Assembly (NCBI GenBank): GCA_019114305.1
Contig: DXFU01000075.1
Location: forward strand, 1 to 62,583
Origin: Candidatus Hungatella pullicola
Lineage (GTDB): Bacteria; Bacillota; Clostridia; Lachnospirales; Lachnospiraceae
Direction: 5' to 3'
Length of the DNA: 62,583 nucleotides
Shown: in pieces, positions 18,477-27,434 of the stretch
How positions within the stretch are numbered: the stretch's first letter is position 1
Layout of the letters: the number at the start of each line of letters is the position of its first letter
Position numbers and translations under genes: made by a program
The notes under the pieces: generated by a model
The model's database searches: none
Seen by the model: only the letters and a program-made list of their open reading frames with translations
Told to the model about the DNA's origin: nothing

Positions 18477-18919
18477 GCAGCTTAACCTGTTTTCCTTCTT
18501 ATCTGAATGAAAACTTAAAGCTGAACCAGGTTGATTTAAGAACTCTGTCTCCTTTGGCTTTGGCTTATATAGGCGATGGAATTTATGAGATCCTTATCAG
18601 AACGAAAGTAATCAGCCGGGGAAGCACACAGGTGAATAACATGCACAAAAAAAGCGCCAGTCTGGTGAAGGCAGGTACTCAGGCGGAGATAATCCAAAAG
18701 CTTTTGGAGGCCCGCCTGCTTACTCAGGAGGAAGAGACTGTATATAAAAGGGGCCGGAACGCCAAGTCAGTAACCATGGCAAAACATGCCACTATGGCGG
18801 AGTACAGGAAAGCGACCGGATTTGAGGCTTTGTGCGGTTATCTGTATTTGTCCGGGCAGATGGAGCGTCTGTCCTGGCTGGTGGGAAAAGGATTAATGGA
18901 AATAGGAGAACTGGAATGA
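18461..18919 (+). CDS. mrnC: Mini-ribonuclease III
   Basis: A 152-residue RNase III-like catalytic domain without a double-stranded RNA-binding domain. In Bacillus, Mini-III trims 23S rRNA ends. The catalytic signature L-A-Y-I-G-D-G-I-Y-E is at about residues 33-42; H-K-K-S-A and R-G-R-N-A-K-S are also typical. The start overlaps cysS by 16 bases and the stop overlaps rlmB (ATGA), so cysS, mrnC and rlmB form a coupled translation unit, an order widely seen in Firmicutes. Confidence 0.93.
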   Translation: METSVSSLTCFPSYLNENLKLNQVDLRTLSPLALAYIGDGIYEILIRTKVISRGSTQVNNMHKKSASLVKAGTQAEIIQKLLEARLLTQEEETVYKRGRNAKSVTMAKHATMAEYRKATGFEALCGYLYLSGQMERLSWLVGKGLMEIGELE

Positions 18920-19653
18920 TAGAAGAATTGACAATCGAAGGGCGGAACGCAGTTTTGGAAGCTTTCCGCTCAGGAAAACCCATAGATAAGCTGTATGTGC
19001 AGGAAGGGGTAAAGGATGGTCCTATATCATCTATTTTAAGAGAGGCAAAGAAGACAGATACCATCATTTCCTTTGTGTCAAGAGAGAGGTTGGATCAGAT
19101 GTCCGTTGGAGGACATCATCAGGGAGTGATCGCTCACGGGGCAGCTTATCATTATGCCCAGGTAGAGGATATGCTTAAGGCAGCTGAGGAAAAAGGAGAG
19201 CCGCCGTTTCTCATTCTTTTAGATGGAATTGAGGATCCGCACAATCTGGGAGCGATTATCCGGACAGCTAATCTGGCGGGAGCTCACGGCGTAATCATTC
19301 CTAAAAGAAGAGCTGTAGGTCTTACAGCCACTGTGGCCAAGACATCTGCAGGAGCTTTGAATTATACCCCTGTGGCAAAAGTAACCAACCTTGGAGCCAC
19401 CATTGATCAGCTGAAGGAGAAGGGAATGTGGTTTGTCTGCGCTGATATGGGCGGAGAGGTAATGTACCGCCTGAATCTGAAGGGATCGATTGGACTGGTA
19501 ATTGGCAACGAGGGCACGGGAGTCAGCCGTCTGGTGAAGGAAAAATGCGATATGACCGCATCTATACCCATGAAAGGAGATATTGATTCCCTTAACGCCT
19601 CTGTAGCGGCTGGCGTGCTGGCTTATGAGATTGTAAGGCAGCGCCTTGGATAA
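18916..19653 (+). CDS. rlmB: 23S rRNA (guanosine-2'-O-)-methyltransferase, RlmB/TrmH family
   Basis: A SpoU-family methyltransferase of 245 residues. It has the N-terminal substrate-binding domain (G-R-N-A-V-L-E-A at the start) and the knotted SAM-binding domain with D-P-H-N-L-G-A-I-I-R-T-A near residue 113, I-G-N-E-G-T-G-V-S-R and the final S-L-N-A-S-V-A-A-G. The start at 18916 is chosen because it has AGGAG upstream, overlaps mrnC as ATGA and gives the usual N-terminus; the frame is open upstream only as overlap. Confidence 0.94.
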   Translation: MIEELTIEGRNAVLEAFRSGKPIDKLYVQEGVKDGPISSILREAKKTDTIISFVSRERLDQMSVGGHHQGVIAHGAAYHYAQVEDMLKAAEEKGEPPFLILLDGIEDPHNLGAIIRTANLAGAHGVIIPKRRAVGLTATVAKTSAGALNYTPVAKVTNLGATIDQLKEKGMWFVCADMGGEVMYRLNLKGSIGLVIGNEGTGVSRLVKEKCDMTASIPMKGDIDSLNASVAAGVLAYEIVRQRLG

Positions 19654-19669
19654 TACAGGAAGGGATTTT

Positions 19670-20719
19670 ATGAGACGGATTAAAATATATGCAGCAGTTC
19701 TTGCAGCGGCGGCAGTCCTTGCTTCCGGCTGCGGATCCAGCGGACAGGCTGTGGCGGAATCTCCGGAAGAATCTGGGATAGAGTCTTCTGTACAGCCGGA
19801 AAGCGGGGGATCTGTGGAATCAGAAGAGCCTTTGGCATCTGATTCAGGAGATACACAGGAGCAGGTGATTATTGAAGAAAGCCAGGTTCCTCTTTATACC
19901 AGGCCTCAGGGCAGCAATGTGAGGGTCCCTCAGGCGTCGGGAACGGTCGTGTACAGCAACAGTACCGTGACAGTAGATGCCTCCAATACCTCTAACGGTT
20001 ATGTGATGGTTCAGTATACAGGGGGAGCCTCCAAAATTAAGGTTCAGGTGATGAAAAGCGGAGGTGAGACCTATACCTATGATCTCAATGCCCGGTCTGC
20101 CTATGAGGTTTTCCCTCTTACAGAAGGCAATGGTACTTATACGGTAAGAGTTCTGGAACAGGTTCAGGGGAATCAGTACGGAGTTAAGCTGAGTCAGGAT
20201 ATGAATGTCAGTCTGTCCAATGAATTTGAACCGTTCCTCTATCCCAATCAGTATGTAAATTTCACGGTCAACAGCAAGGCTGTCCAGAAAGGGGCAGAGC
20301 TGGCTTCTGCAGCCGCAGATGATCTGGGGATTGTAACTAATGTGTATAATTATGTGGTGGATAACTTTACATATGATACGGCTAAAGCTGCTTCCGTACA
20401 GTCCGGTTATCTTCCCAATGTAGATGAGATCATGGATAAGCAGACAGGAATCTGCTTTGATTATGCGGCTGTTATGACTGCAATGCTCCGTTCTCAGAAT
20501 ATTCCTACTAAACTGGTAGTGGGGTATACCGGCAGTTTATATCATGCCTGGGTGGATGTTTATCTGGAAGGCCAGGGCTGGGTAGACAATATTATTTACT
20601 TTGATGGAAACCGATGGAGAATGATGGATCCTACCTTTGCCTCTTCAGGTAAAAATGATCCTTCTATTCAGCAGTATATTACCAATACGGCCAATTATCA
20701 GGCAAAATACGCCTATTAA
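19670..20719 (+). CDS. Lipoprotein with a transglutaminase-like domain
   Basis: This 349-residue exported protein has a lipoprotein signal peptide ending L-A-S-G-C and an acidic Ser/Glu-rich linker. A C-terminal transglutaminase-core domain follows, with catalytic Cys in T-G-I-C-F-D-Y-A-A, His in Y-H-A-W-V-D-V and Asp in M-D-P-T-F. Such domains act as cysteine proteases or peptide cross-linkers at the cell surface; the substrate is unknown. The start at 19670 follows GGAAGGGA. It lies between rlmB and a pilus-like operon, and its stop is 13 bases before the next start, so it may belong to that operon. Confidence 0.88.
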   Translation: MRRIKIYAAVLAAAAVLASGCGSSGQAVAESPEESGIESSVQPESGGSVESEEPLASDSGDTQEQVIIEESQVPLYTRPQGSNVRVPQASGTVVYSNSTVTVDASNTSNGYVMVQYTGGASKIKVQVMKSGGETYTYDLNARSAYEVFPLTEGNGTYTVRVLEQVQGNQYGVKLSQDMNVSLSNEFEPFLYPNQYVNFTVNSKAVQKGAELASAAADDLGIVTNVYNYVVDNFTYDTAKAASVQSGYLPNVDEIMDKQTGICFDYAAVMTAMLRSQNIPTKLVVGYTGSLYHAWVDVYLEGQGWVDNIIYFDGNRWRMMDPTFASSGKNDPSIQQYITNTANYQAKYAY

Positions 20720-20732
20720 AAGGAGATTTACC

Positions 20733-21782
20733 ATGGAGAAGTTTAAAATAAGGTATTCTGCCAGAGAGCTTTCTTTTTTCTGCCGTCAGATTGCCCTTCT
20801 CCTTGGCGGTGCCATTCCTTTGGATGAAGGATTGTATCTGATGGCTGAGGAGGCTAATGGGGAAGAAGAGAAGAGGCTTCTCCAATGGCTTGGGGAAGAA
20901 GTGGAGCTTGGAATGCCCTTCTCCCAGGCTTTGGAGGAGGCTGAGGTTTATCCTTCCTATCTGGTGCGTATGGCGCGGCTTGGGGAAGAGACAGGAACAG
21001 TGGATGAAATTATGGAGTCTCTTGGGGATTATTACCGGAAAGAGGATTTGCTGGCAGCAAGCATCCGAAATGCAGTCACCTATCCGGTGATTATGGTGTT
21101 TATGCTTTTGGTAGTCCTTTTGGTTCTGTTTACCAGAGTTATGCCTGTATTTGAAAATGTATATGAGCAGCTGGGGGCAAGAATGTCGCCGGCCTCCACT
21201 GCCGCCGCTTCCATGGGGGCTTTCTTTTGTCAGGCCGCTTTGATTTTGGGCGCAGTTCTTATTCTGGCTGTGGGAGCAGTGTGGCTGGCAGGAAAGAAGG
21301 GAATCCGGATTGCTGCAGCGGAGAAGATGAAAAATAAAACCAAGAGAAAAAGCCTGATTGCTCAGGCATCGGCGAAACGCCGTTTCACTTCTGTTTTGGC
21401 TCTTACCCTTCACTGCGGACTGGATCTGGAAAAAGGCATGGAGATGGCCGGAGAGATGGCGGACAATCCGCTGGTGGAGGAGAAAGCAAAGACTTGTATG
21501 GAGCGGCTGGAAACCGGGGAGGATACCTATACGGCTATTAAGGATACCGGCTTGTTCTCTGGATTTTACAGTCAGATGATTAAGACAGGAATCCGCTCCG
21601 GAAGCCTTGATAAAGTACTGGAAGAGATTTCCGGACAATATGAAAGAGAAGCAGAGGAGAGGATCAACAGGCTGATTGGCCGTTTTGAGCCTACGATAGT
21701 GGCAGTTTTGTCTGTGGCAGTTGGACTGATTCTTCTTTCCGTTATGCTTCCCCTTGTCAGCGTGCTTTCTGCCATTGGTTAG
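20733..21782 (+). CDS. Type II secretion system F/PilC-like inner membrane platform protein
   Basis: A 349-residue protein with two T2SF domains (about residues 10-135 and 215-335), each with the F-C-R/T-x-x-A-L-L-G-x-x-L/I-D-x-G pattern, and three membrane segments. It forms the platform on which pilus ATPases act. The start at 20733 follows AAAGGAG; the frame extends upstream to 20637 only over the previous gene. It is the first of five pilus-type genes that end with pilT. Confidence 0.92.
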   Translation: MEKFKIRYSARELSFFCRQIALLLGGAIPLDEGLYLMAEEANGEEEKRLLQWLGEEVELGMPFSQALEEAEVYPSYLVRMARLGEETGTVDEIMESLGDYYRKEDLLAASIRNAVTYPVIMVFMLLVVLLVLFTRVMPVFENVYEQLGARMSPASTAAASMGAFFCQAALILGAVLILAVGAVWLAGKKGIRIAAAEKMKNKTKRKSLIAQASAKRRFTSVLALTLHCGLDLEKGMEMAGEMADNPLVEEKAKTCMERLETGEDTYTAIKDTGLFSGFYSQMIKTGIRSGSLDKVLEEISGQYEREAEERINRLIGRFEPTIVAVLSVAVGLILLSVMLPLVSVLSAIG

Positions 21783-21793
21783 GAGGAGAAATC

Positions 21794-22129
21794 ATGAGTT
21801 GGAGAAGAATGGGCAGAACCATTGTCTTCTATGGCCGTTCTATCCTGCTTTTTGCCGTCATAGCAGCCGCTTTTGGAGCGGGAGTTTTCTGGTTTTCGCA
21901 AAAAGCAGACGGGGAAGGTGTGGAGGCTCTGCAAGATGCTATCCGCAGAGGTTCCGTTCAGTGCTATGCCATTGAAGGAAGATATCCCCCCAGTTTGGAT
22001 TATCTGGAAAAATACTATGGAGTGCAGATTGACAGGGAGCGGTATGATGTGTTTTACAGCGGTTTTGCCTCCAATATTATGCCTGACATTACCGTAGTGT
22101 CCAAGGACAGCGGGGAGGTGGTCAAATGA
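21794..22129 (+). CDS. Membrane-anchored pseudopilin-like protein
   Basis: This 111-residue protein has one N-terminal membrane helix (about residues 15-35) and a short external domain (A-I-E-G-R-Y-P-P-S-L-D-Y-L) resembling the alpha/beta region of minor pilins of Gram-positive type IV pilus loci. It lacks the G-F-x-x-x-E prepilin cleavage motif, so it may stay anchored. The binding site AGGAGGAG precedes ATG 21794. It overlaps the next gene by four bases (ATGA). Confidence 0.65.
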   Translation: MSWRRMGRTIVFYGRSILLFAVIAAAFGAGVFWFSQKADGEGVEALQDAIRRGSVQCYAIEGRYPPSLDYLEKYYGVQIDRERYDVFYSGFASNIMPDITVVSKDSGEVVK

Positions 22130-22584
22130 ACGGAAGAAGGATCAATCTGCTGTTTCATCTGCTTCTGTTCCTTGTTTTTGTGCTCTGCGCCTTATTTACC
22201 GTTCTTTTCGGAGCCAGAGTCTACGAAAATCTTAACCTGCGTTCTGAGGCTTCCTATCAGAAGGTAGTGGCTGTCAGTTACATAGCCAATAAAGTGAGGC
22301 AGCACGATCAGGCAGGGATGATAGCCCTGAAGGAAGAAGAGAACATTCCGGTGCTGGAGCTTGGACAGACAGTTGGGGAATCCCTGTATACCACCAAAAT
22401 TTATTATATAGATGGAAGTCTGTGGGAACTGTTTTCAGCCAGTGACAGCGGTCTGAAATTAACAGATGGCTATCAGATCATGGAGTGCGGGCCGGTGAAT
22501 ATGGAAATCGAAGACGGCCTTTTATCTATTAAGGCGGGAGAGGAAGGTAGTCTTGTCCTGTCTGTAAGGAGTGAGGAAAGATAA
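22126..22584 (+). CDS. DUF4860-like membrane protein of the pilus locus
   Basis: A 152-residue protein with one N-terminal membrane segment (about residues 8-29), then an external domain of mixed strands with Y-Y-I-D-G-S-L-W-E-L-F. It matches my recollection of DUF4860 proteins, which sit among PilT and T2SF genes in Lachnospiraceae. Function unknown; probably a minor pilin or assembly component. Starts inside the ATGA overlap with the preceding gene. Confidence 0.65.
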   Translation: MNGRRINLLFHLLLFLVFVLCALFTVLFGARVYENLNLRSEASYQKVVAVSYIANKVRQHDQAGMIALKEEENIPVLELGQTVGESLYTTKIYYIDGSLWELFSASDSGLKLTDGYQIMECGPVNMEIEDGLLSIKAGEEGSLVLSVRSEER

Positions 22585-22585
22585 A

Positions 22586-22984
22586 ATGAACAGACATAAT
22601 AGTTCGGGCATGTTTATGATGGAGATGATAGCTGCTGTCTTCTTTTTTAGTCTTTGCGCCAGTGCGTGCATTCTGGTATTTGCCAGGGCAGACAGGCTGA
22701 GTCGGGGAGCGGAGGACTTGAATCAGGCAGTTCTTTTGGCTCAGAGTACGGCTGAGGTGTGGAAAAGTCAGGGGCAGAAAGGGCTGGCAGAGATATTTAA
22801 CGGCGAGGAAAAAGAAAACGGAATACAGATGACCTTTGATCAGGAGGGGAATCCTGTCTCTGATAGGGGAAAGTATCAGGTGATTCTGACAGAGAAAGAA
22901 GAGATAAAGGCGGTTATTTCCGTGACTGCGGATGACGAAGAACTTTATTCCATGGAGGTTGGACGCCATGAACAGCTGGAGTAA
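22586..22984 (+). CDS. Prepilin-like protein (type IV pilin N-terminal motif)
   Basis: This 132-residue protein has a class III signal: a short polar leader ending S-S-G, then M-F-M-M-E with Glu at +5, then a 20-residue hydrophobic helix. This fits cleavage by a prepilin peptidase, although no peptidase gene is in the window. The rest is a small external domain. The start is set at ATG 22586; an upstream in-frame ATG (22571) overlaps the previous gene. It overlaps the next gene by 17 bases. Confidence 0.7.
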   Translation: MNRHNSSGMFMMEMIAAVFFFSLCASACILVFARADRLSRGAEDLNQAVLLAQSTAEVWKSQGQKGLAEIFNGEEKENGIQMTFDQEGNPVSDRGKYQVILTEKEEIKAVISVTADDEELYSMEVGRHEQLE

Positions 22985-23468
22985 AAATGAGGAAGAGAGA
23001 AAGCCTTATAGGGGGACAATAGGAGGCTCTTTCCTGATTGTGGTATTTATTGTGCTGTGTCTGGTTTCCTTCAGTCTCCTTTCTCTCAGCTCAGCGAAAA
23101 ACCAATGGGATCTGGCCGTAAGAAACAGTCAGTCTGTCCGGGAGTATTATGAGGCTGACTTAGAGGGGGAAGCGTTTTATCATCAGATGACAGAGTATTT
23201 AAATCAGGTATGTGAAGCGGTCAATGATCCGACAGAGCGGACGGAGCTTTTAAAGGAGGTTTCCGGAGGCGGATTTGACGGCCAAAAGGCTGCGGCTGCA
23301 GTTCCTTTAAGCCAGGGAAGAGCCTTGATGATTGAACTGACGCCCCGGTGGCCGGAACATCCAGGTGATAAGGGAAACTGGAAGGTGGACAGATGGCAGA
23401 CGGTTATGACGGAGGATTACCAAATTGATCAGTCCATGCCTGTATGGACTGGAGATGGGGAAAGGTAG
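22968..23468 (+). CDS. Membrane-anchored pilus-locus protein of unknown function
   Basis: A 166-residue protein with a charged N-terminus, one membrane helix (about residues 20-42, F-L-I-V-V-F-I-V-L-C-L-V-S-F) and a soluble external domain with a long helical start. The layout is like a PilX/GspK-type minor component, but similarity is only in topology. The start at 22968 follows GGAGG by about 9 bases. It ends 9 bases before pilT. Confidence 0.6.
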   Translation: MNSWSKNEEERKPYRGTIGGSFLIVVFIVLCLVSFSLLSLSSAKNQWDLAVRNSQSVREYYEADLEGEAFYHQMTEYLNQVCEAVNDPTERTELLKEVSGGGFDGQKAAAAVPLSQGRALMIELTPRWPEHPGDKGNWKVDRWQTVMTEDYQIDQSMPVWTGDGER

Positions 23469-23477
23469 GACAAACAT

Positions 23478-24548
23478 ATGAGGAGCATTAAGGAAATATT
23501 AAGCAATGCTGTGGAAAAAAAGGCGGCGGATATTTTTATGATTCCCGGCATGCCTCTTGCCTATAAGGTGGGAAGCAGAATAGAGTCCCAGGAGGAAGAA
23601 AAGCTGACTCCCAAGAACATGGAGCCTCTCATTGAGGAGCTTTATGGGCAAGCGGGAAATAGAGATATGGAAAAAGTAAAAGCCGCGGGAGATGATGATT
23701 TTTCTTTTGGGATTCAAGATCTTTCAAGATTCAGAGCCAATGTGTTCAGACAGAGAGGTTCTCTTGCGGCTGTTATCCGTGTGGTAACCTTTGATATTCC
23801 GGATTATACCCAGCTGCACATTCCGGAGCAGGTTATGGGAATCGGGGGTATGAACAAAGGCTTTGTGCTGGTGACAGGACCGGCGGGAAGCGGAAAGAGC
23901 ACCACCCTTTCCTGTATAATTGACAGAATTAACAAGACGAGAAATGTTCATGTTATTACTCTGGAAGATCCCATTGAGTATCTTCACAGTCACAAAGAAA
24001 GCGTGGTAACTCAGAGAGAGATCGGTACAGATACGGACAGCTATGTAACTGGTCTGAGGGCGGCTCTGCGCCAGGCCCCGGATGTGATTCTGGTGGGAGA
24101 AATGAGAGATTACGAGACCATCCGCATTGCCATGACAGCAGCTGAAACGGGACATCTGGTCATATCTACCCTTCACACCATAGGAGCAGCCAATACCATA
24201 GACAGGATTATTGACAGTTTTCCGCCTAATCAGCAGCAGCAGGTGCGGATGCAGCTGTCCATGGTGGTTCAGGCTGTGGTTTCCCAGCAGCTGATTCCTA
24301 CAGAGGATGGCAATGTGGTGCCGGCTTTTGAGATCCTGTTTTTCAATAACGCAGTCCGCAATTTGATCCGCGAGGGAAAAACCCATCAGATAGACGCTGC
24401 CATTACTTCCGGACAGGCGGAAGGAATGGTATCTATGGACAGCAGCCTTTTAACTCTTTACCGGCAGGGTAAGATTACCAGAGAAAATGCCATAGCCTAC
24501 AGCAGCAGCGGAGAACTGATGGCAAAAAAAATAGACCGAAGGGGATAG
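23478..24548 (+). CDS. pilT: PilT-type twitching/retraction ATPase
   Basis: A 356-residue hexameric secretion ATPase. Walker A is G-P-A-G-S-G-K-S-T at residues 134-142 (K140). The Asp box is E-D-P-I-E-Y, Walker B is D-V-I-L-V-G-E-M-R-D, and the His box is A-A-E-T-G-H-L-V-I-S-T-L-H-T. PilT drives pilus retraction and DNA uptake in other species. Here it is the only ATPase of the locus; no PilB/GspE-type extension ATPase is present. Start at ATG 23478, with the AGG of GGAAAGGTAGG nearby. Confidence 0.94.
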   Translation: MRSIKEILSNAVEKKAADIFMIPGMPLAYKVGSRIESQEEEKLTPKNMEPLIEELYGQAGNRDMEKVKAAGDDDFSFGIQDLSRFRANVFRQRGSLAAVIRVVTFDIPDYTQLHIPEQVMGIGGMNKGFVLVTGPAGSGKSTTLSCIIDRINKTRNVHVITLEDPIEYLHSHKESVVTQREIGTDTDSYVTGLRAALRQAPDVILVGEMRDYETIRIAMTAAETGHLVISTLHTIGAANTIDRIIDSFPPNQQQQVRMQLSMVVQAVVSQQLIPTEDGNVVPAFEILFFNNAVRNLIREGKTHQIDAAITSGQAEGMVSMDSSLLTLYRQGKITRENAIAYSSSGELMAKKIDRRG

Positions 24549-24604
24549 GAACTTCAGGGGATTTTTAAGATGGGAAATGTACAAAAAAAAGTACAATCTG
24601 ATTA

Positions 24605-24633
24605 TTGACAAATTCCCTGTCCCATGATATTCT
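24605..24633 (+). promoter_or_regulatory. Promoter for tRNA-Thr
   Basis: Perfect TTGACA at 24605-24610, 17-base spacer, TATTCT at 24628-24633; 29 bases before the tRNA. Confidence 0.8.
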
Positions 24634-24662
24634 ATATGAGGTTCGCACGACGAACTGAAAAT

Positions 24663-24735
24663 GCTGATGTGGCACAGGTGGTAGCGCACCTCATTGGTAG
24701 TGAGGAGGTCACGGGTCCGAGTCCCGTCATCAGCT
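24663..24735 (+). tRNA. tRNA-Thr (anticodon GGU)
   Basis: Cloverleaf of 73 bases. The acceptor stem GCTGATG pairs perfectly with CATCAGC. The anticodon stem CCTCA/TGAGG holds the loop TTGGTAG, giving GGT. The T stem is ACGGG/CCCGT. CCA is not encoded. Confidence 0.95.
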
Positions 24736-24742
24736 GGCAGGG

Positions 24743-24777
24743 AACGGGAAGTCTTATAGAAAGGCTTCCCGTTTTTT
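24743..24777 (+). terminator. Terminator after tRNA-Thr
   Basis: AACGGGAAG (24743-24751) pairs with CTTCCCGTT (24765-24773), then T6. Confidence 0.9.
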
Positions 24778-24812
24778 GATATCTGCGGATTTTAACAGGA
24801 GGTGTCAATTCC

Positions 24813-27374
24813 GTGACAAAAAGCAAACATAAGAAGAAAAAGAAACGAAGCCTCTGGGGTGTGTTTTTCCGGCCCATTAAGATTATTTTGTCTCTTTTCC
24901 TGGTTTTTGTGCTGTTAGGCTGTGTAGCCGCCGGTGTAGGCGTTTACATATTTCGGGATGAGATAATAGCCTGTAAAGAAAAGGCGGACAGCATTATGGC
25001 TAACTCCTCCAGGGAGGATTTTTCCCATCCGACAGACACAAGGATTTTTGATGCAGATGGGAATGTAATAGGCGTCATTAACCTGGGGCATTACGAATAT
25101 GTAACCATTGATCAGATTGGCGAGAACCTGCAGGAAGCTTATATTGCTCAGGAGGACAGGCGGTTCTATGAACACAACGGAATCGACTATATCAGTCTGG
25201 TAAGGGCAGGGCTGGCTCTCATTAAAAACAAAGGAGAGATTACCCAGGGCGGAAGTACCATTACCCAGCAGGTTATTAAGAATACTTATCTGACTCAGGA
25301 GAGAACCTTTGAGAGAAAAATTATAGAGTTTTTTGCTGCCCCTCAGATGGAAGCCAGGTATTCCAAGGGAGAGATTCTGGAATTCTACTGCAATACGAAC
25401 TTTTATGCCAACCGCTGTTACGGAGTGGCGGCAGCCAGCCGTTACTATTTTGATAAAACTCCTTTGGAGCTGGAGATCTGGGAGGCGGCTACTTTGGCTG
25501 GAATCAGCAACAATCCTTCCAGATTTGATCCGGTGAGAAATCCGGAGAACTGTGTGGAAAAAAGAAACCGGGTCATCGACAACATGGCAAAGTGCGGTTA
25601 TATTACAGAAGAAGAGCGGGATTACGCAAAGGCTCAGCCTTTGGAGGTAAAGCAGGTGTATGTACCTGGAACCACAGAGAACTATCAGACCAGCTATGCG
25701 ATCCACTGTGCGACCATTGAGCTGATGAAGAACGACGGTTTCACCTTCCAGTATGTTTTTGATAATAAAGAAGAGTATGATACTTACAACGAATTATATC
25801 AGGAGGCGTATCAGAATAAAAGCGACCTGATCCGCAGCGGCGGATTTGAAATTTATACCAGCCTGGATATGGAGATTCAGGAGAAGCTTCAGGATGCCAT
25901 TGACACGCATCTGGCGGAATTTACGGAGCTTCAGGAGAATGGAAAGTATGCTCTTCAGGGCGCGGCTGTCTGTGTGGACAATAAGACAGGATATGTGGTA
26001 GCTATTTCAGGCGGAAGAGGTACGGATGATGAGTACAACAGAGGATTTTTAAGCCGCAGACAGCCCGGTTCTACCATTAAGCCGCTGATTGATTACGCTC
26101 CGGCTTTTGAAACAGGATTTTATTATCCCTCCCGGCTGGTAAATGATCATCAGTTTGAAAATGGTCCGAAAAACAGCGGAGGCCGGTATTATGGAGAAGT
26201 TTCCGTACGGGAGGCCTTAAACCGCAGTCTGAACACTGTGGCATGGCAGGTGCTTCAGGACATCGGCGTTGAGACCGGAATGGATTATCTGGCAAAAATG
26301 CATTTTATGGGAATGAGCTATCTGGATAATGGAAACGCCAGTATGAGTATTGGAGGCTTTACTGAGGGTGCCAGAGTGGTAGATATGGCTAAGGGCTATT
26401 CTGTTCTGGCCAACGGAGGAATGTACAGCAACAATACCTGTATCAGGGGAATCGTCAGCCAGTATGACGGGGAGCTGTATAATGCCAACCAGCCTGATGA
26501 GCGGGTGTTTACAGAGGATACGGCCTATATGATTACAGATATCCTGAAAGGAACCATGGACCAGAATTATGGAACTGGGTATGGTTTGGATCTTGCCGGC
26601 ATGGAAGCGGCAGGAAAAACAGGTACAACCAACGATAATAAGGATGCCTGGTTCTGTGGATACACGAAGTACTACACAACTGCTGTGTGGATGGGATATG
26701 ATACTCCCAAAGCTATGCCTGGAGTTTACGGAAGAACTTATGCAGGCCAGATTTGGCATGATTTTATGGAGGAAATCCACGAGGGACTTCCAAACGAGGA
26801 TTGGAAAATGCCTTCTACTGTGTCCTATTCCTATGTGGATTCCAGAGGGGAAAAGACCAGTACCAATACAGGAAGGCAGGATCTGTTCTCTTCTGTGGCC
26901 GAGGCTGCGGCAAGAGCCGATCAGGACAGATGGGAAGAAGTACAGGAGCAGAAGGAAGAGGAGGCAAGACAGGAACAGGAGCGTCAGTCTGCTGAGGCCG
27001 CTTCTCAGGAAGCGGTAAACCAGGCTTTGACCAGGATTCAGGAGATTGTAAGTGAATTAAATGGAATGGAATACCACAATTCCAGCACCGATGCTCAAAT
27101 TGCGGAGGCAAGGACGCTGTTGGAACAGATTGCTGCCACCGATCAGTATGAGTCCTTAAAGCAGCAGGTGGACGAGGCTGCCAGCCGGCTGGCGGGGCTG
27201 CCAAGCCAGGGAGATTGGGAATTGGCTCATCCTCAGGAAATCGGTCCAGGAGTAGGGCTGACCGGACCTGGGGAGACAACAACCCAGGCGCCTCCTGGTT
27301 CGGAAGCCGTTCAGGGGGTAAAGCCAGGCTCAGATTCAGAGAATCAGGTTCAGCAGATTGGGCCGGGCATGTAG
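24813..27374 (+). CDS. Class A penicillin-binding protein (bifunctional glycosyltransferase/transpeptidase)
   Basis: An 853-residue peptidoglycan polymerase. It has a basic cytoplasmic start, a membrane anchor at about residues 22-48, and a GT51 domain with catalytic E114 in A-Q-E-D-R-R-F-Y and G-G-S-T-I-T-Q-Q. The transpeptidase domain has S420-T-I-K, S472-L-N and K602-T-G-T. Beyond residue ~690 comes a Gln/Glu-rich coiled-coil segment and a Gly-Pro tail with repeated G-P-G motifs ending I-G-P-G-M. The start is GTG 24813 after AGGAGGTG. The tRNA-Thr terminator lies in front of it; I saw no separate strong promoter. Confidence 0.95.
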   Translation: MTKSKHKKKKKRSLWGVFFRPIKIILSLFLVFVLLGCVAAGVGVYIFRDEIIACKEKADSIMANSSREDFSHPTDTRIFDADGNVIGVINLGHYEYVTIDQIGENLQEAYIAQEDRRFYEHNGIDYISLVRAGLALIKNKGEITQGGSTITQQVIKNTYLTQERTFERKIIEFFAAPQMEARYSKGEILEFYCNTNFYANRCYGVAAASRYYFDKTPLELEIWEAATLAGISNNPSRFDPVRNPENCVEKRNRVIDNMAKCGYITEEERDYAKAQPLEVKQVYVPGTTENYQTSYAIHCATIELMKNDGFTFQYVFDNKEEYDTYNELYQEAYQNKSDLIRSGGFEIYTSLDMEIQEKLQDAIDTHLAEFTELQENGKYALQGAAVCVDNKTGYVVAISGGRGTDDEYNRGFLSRRQPGSTIKPLIDYAPAFETGFYYPSRLVNDHQFENGPKNSGGRYYGEVSVREALNRSLNTVAWQVLQDIGVETGMDYLAKMHFMGMSYLDNGNASMSIGGFTEGARVVDMAKGYSVLANGGMYSNNTCIRGIVSQYDGELYNANQPDERVFTEDTAYMITDILKGTMDQNYGTGYGLDLAGMEAAGKTGTTNDNKDAWFCGYTKYYTTAVWMGYDTPKAMPGVYGRTYAGQIWHDFMEEIHEGLPNEDWKMPSTVSYSYVDSRGEKTSTNTGRQDLFSSVAEAAARADQDRWEEVQEQKEEEARQEQERQSAEAASQEAVNQALTRIQEIVSELNGMEYHNSSTDAQIAEARTLLEQIAATDQYESLKQQVDEAASRLAGLPSQGDWELAHPQEIGPGVGLTGPGETTTQAPPGSEAVQGVKPGSDSENQVQQIGPGM

Positions 27375-27434
27375 CGCAGACACTGGCTTGTGAAGAACTT
27401 GAAATAGGGATATTGATGAGATAGAAAGGTTCAT

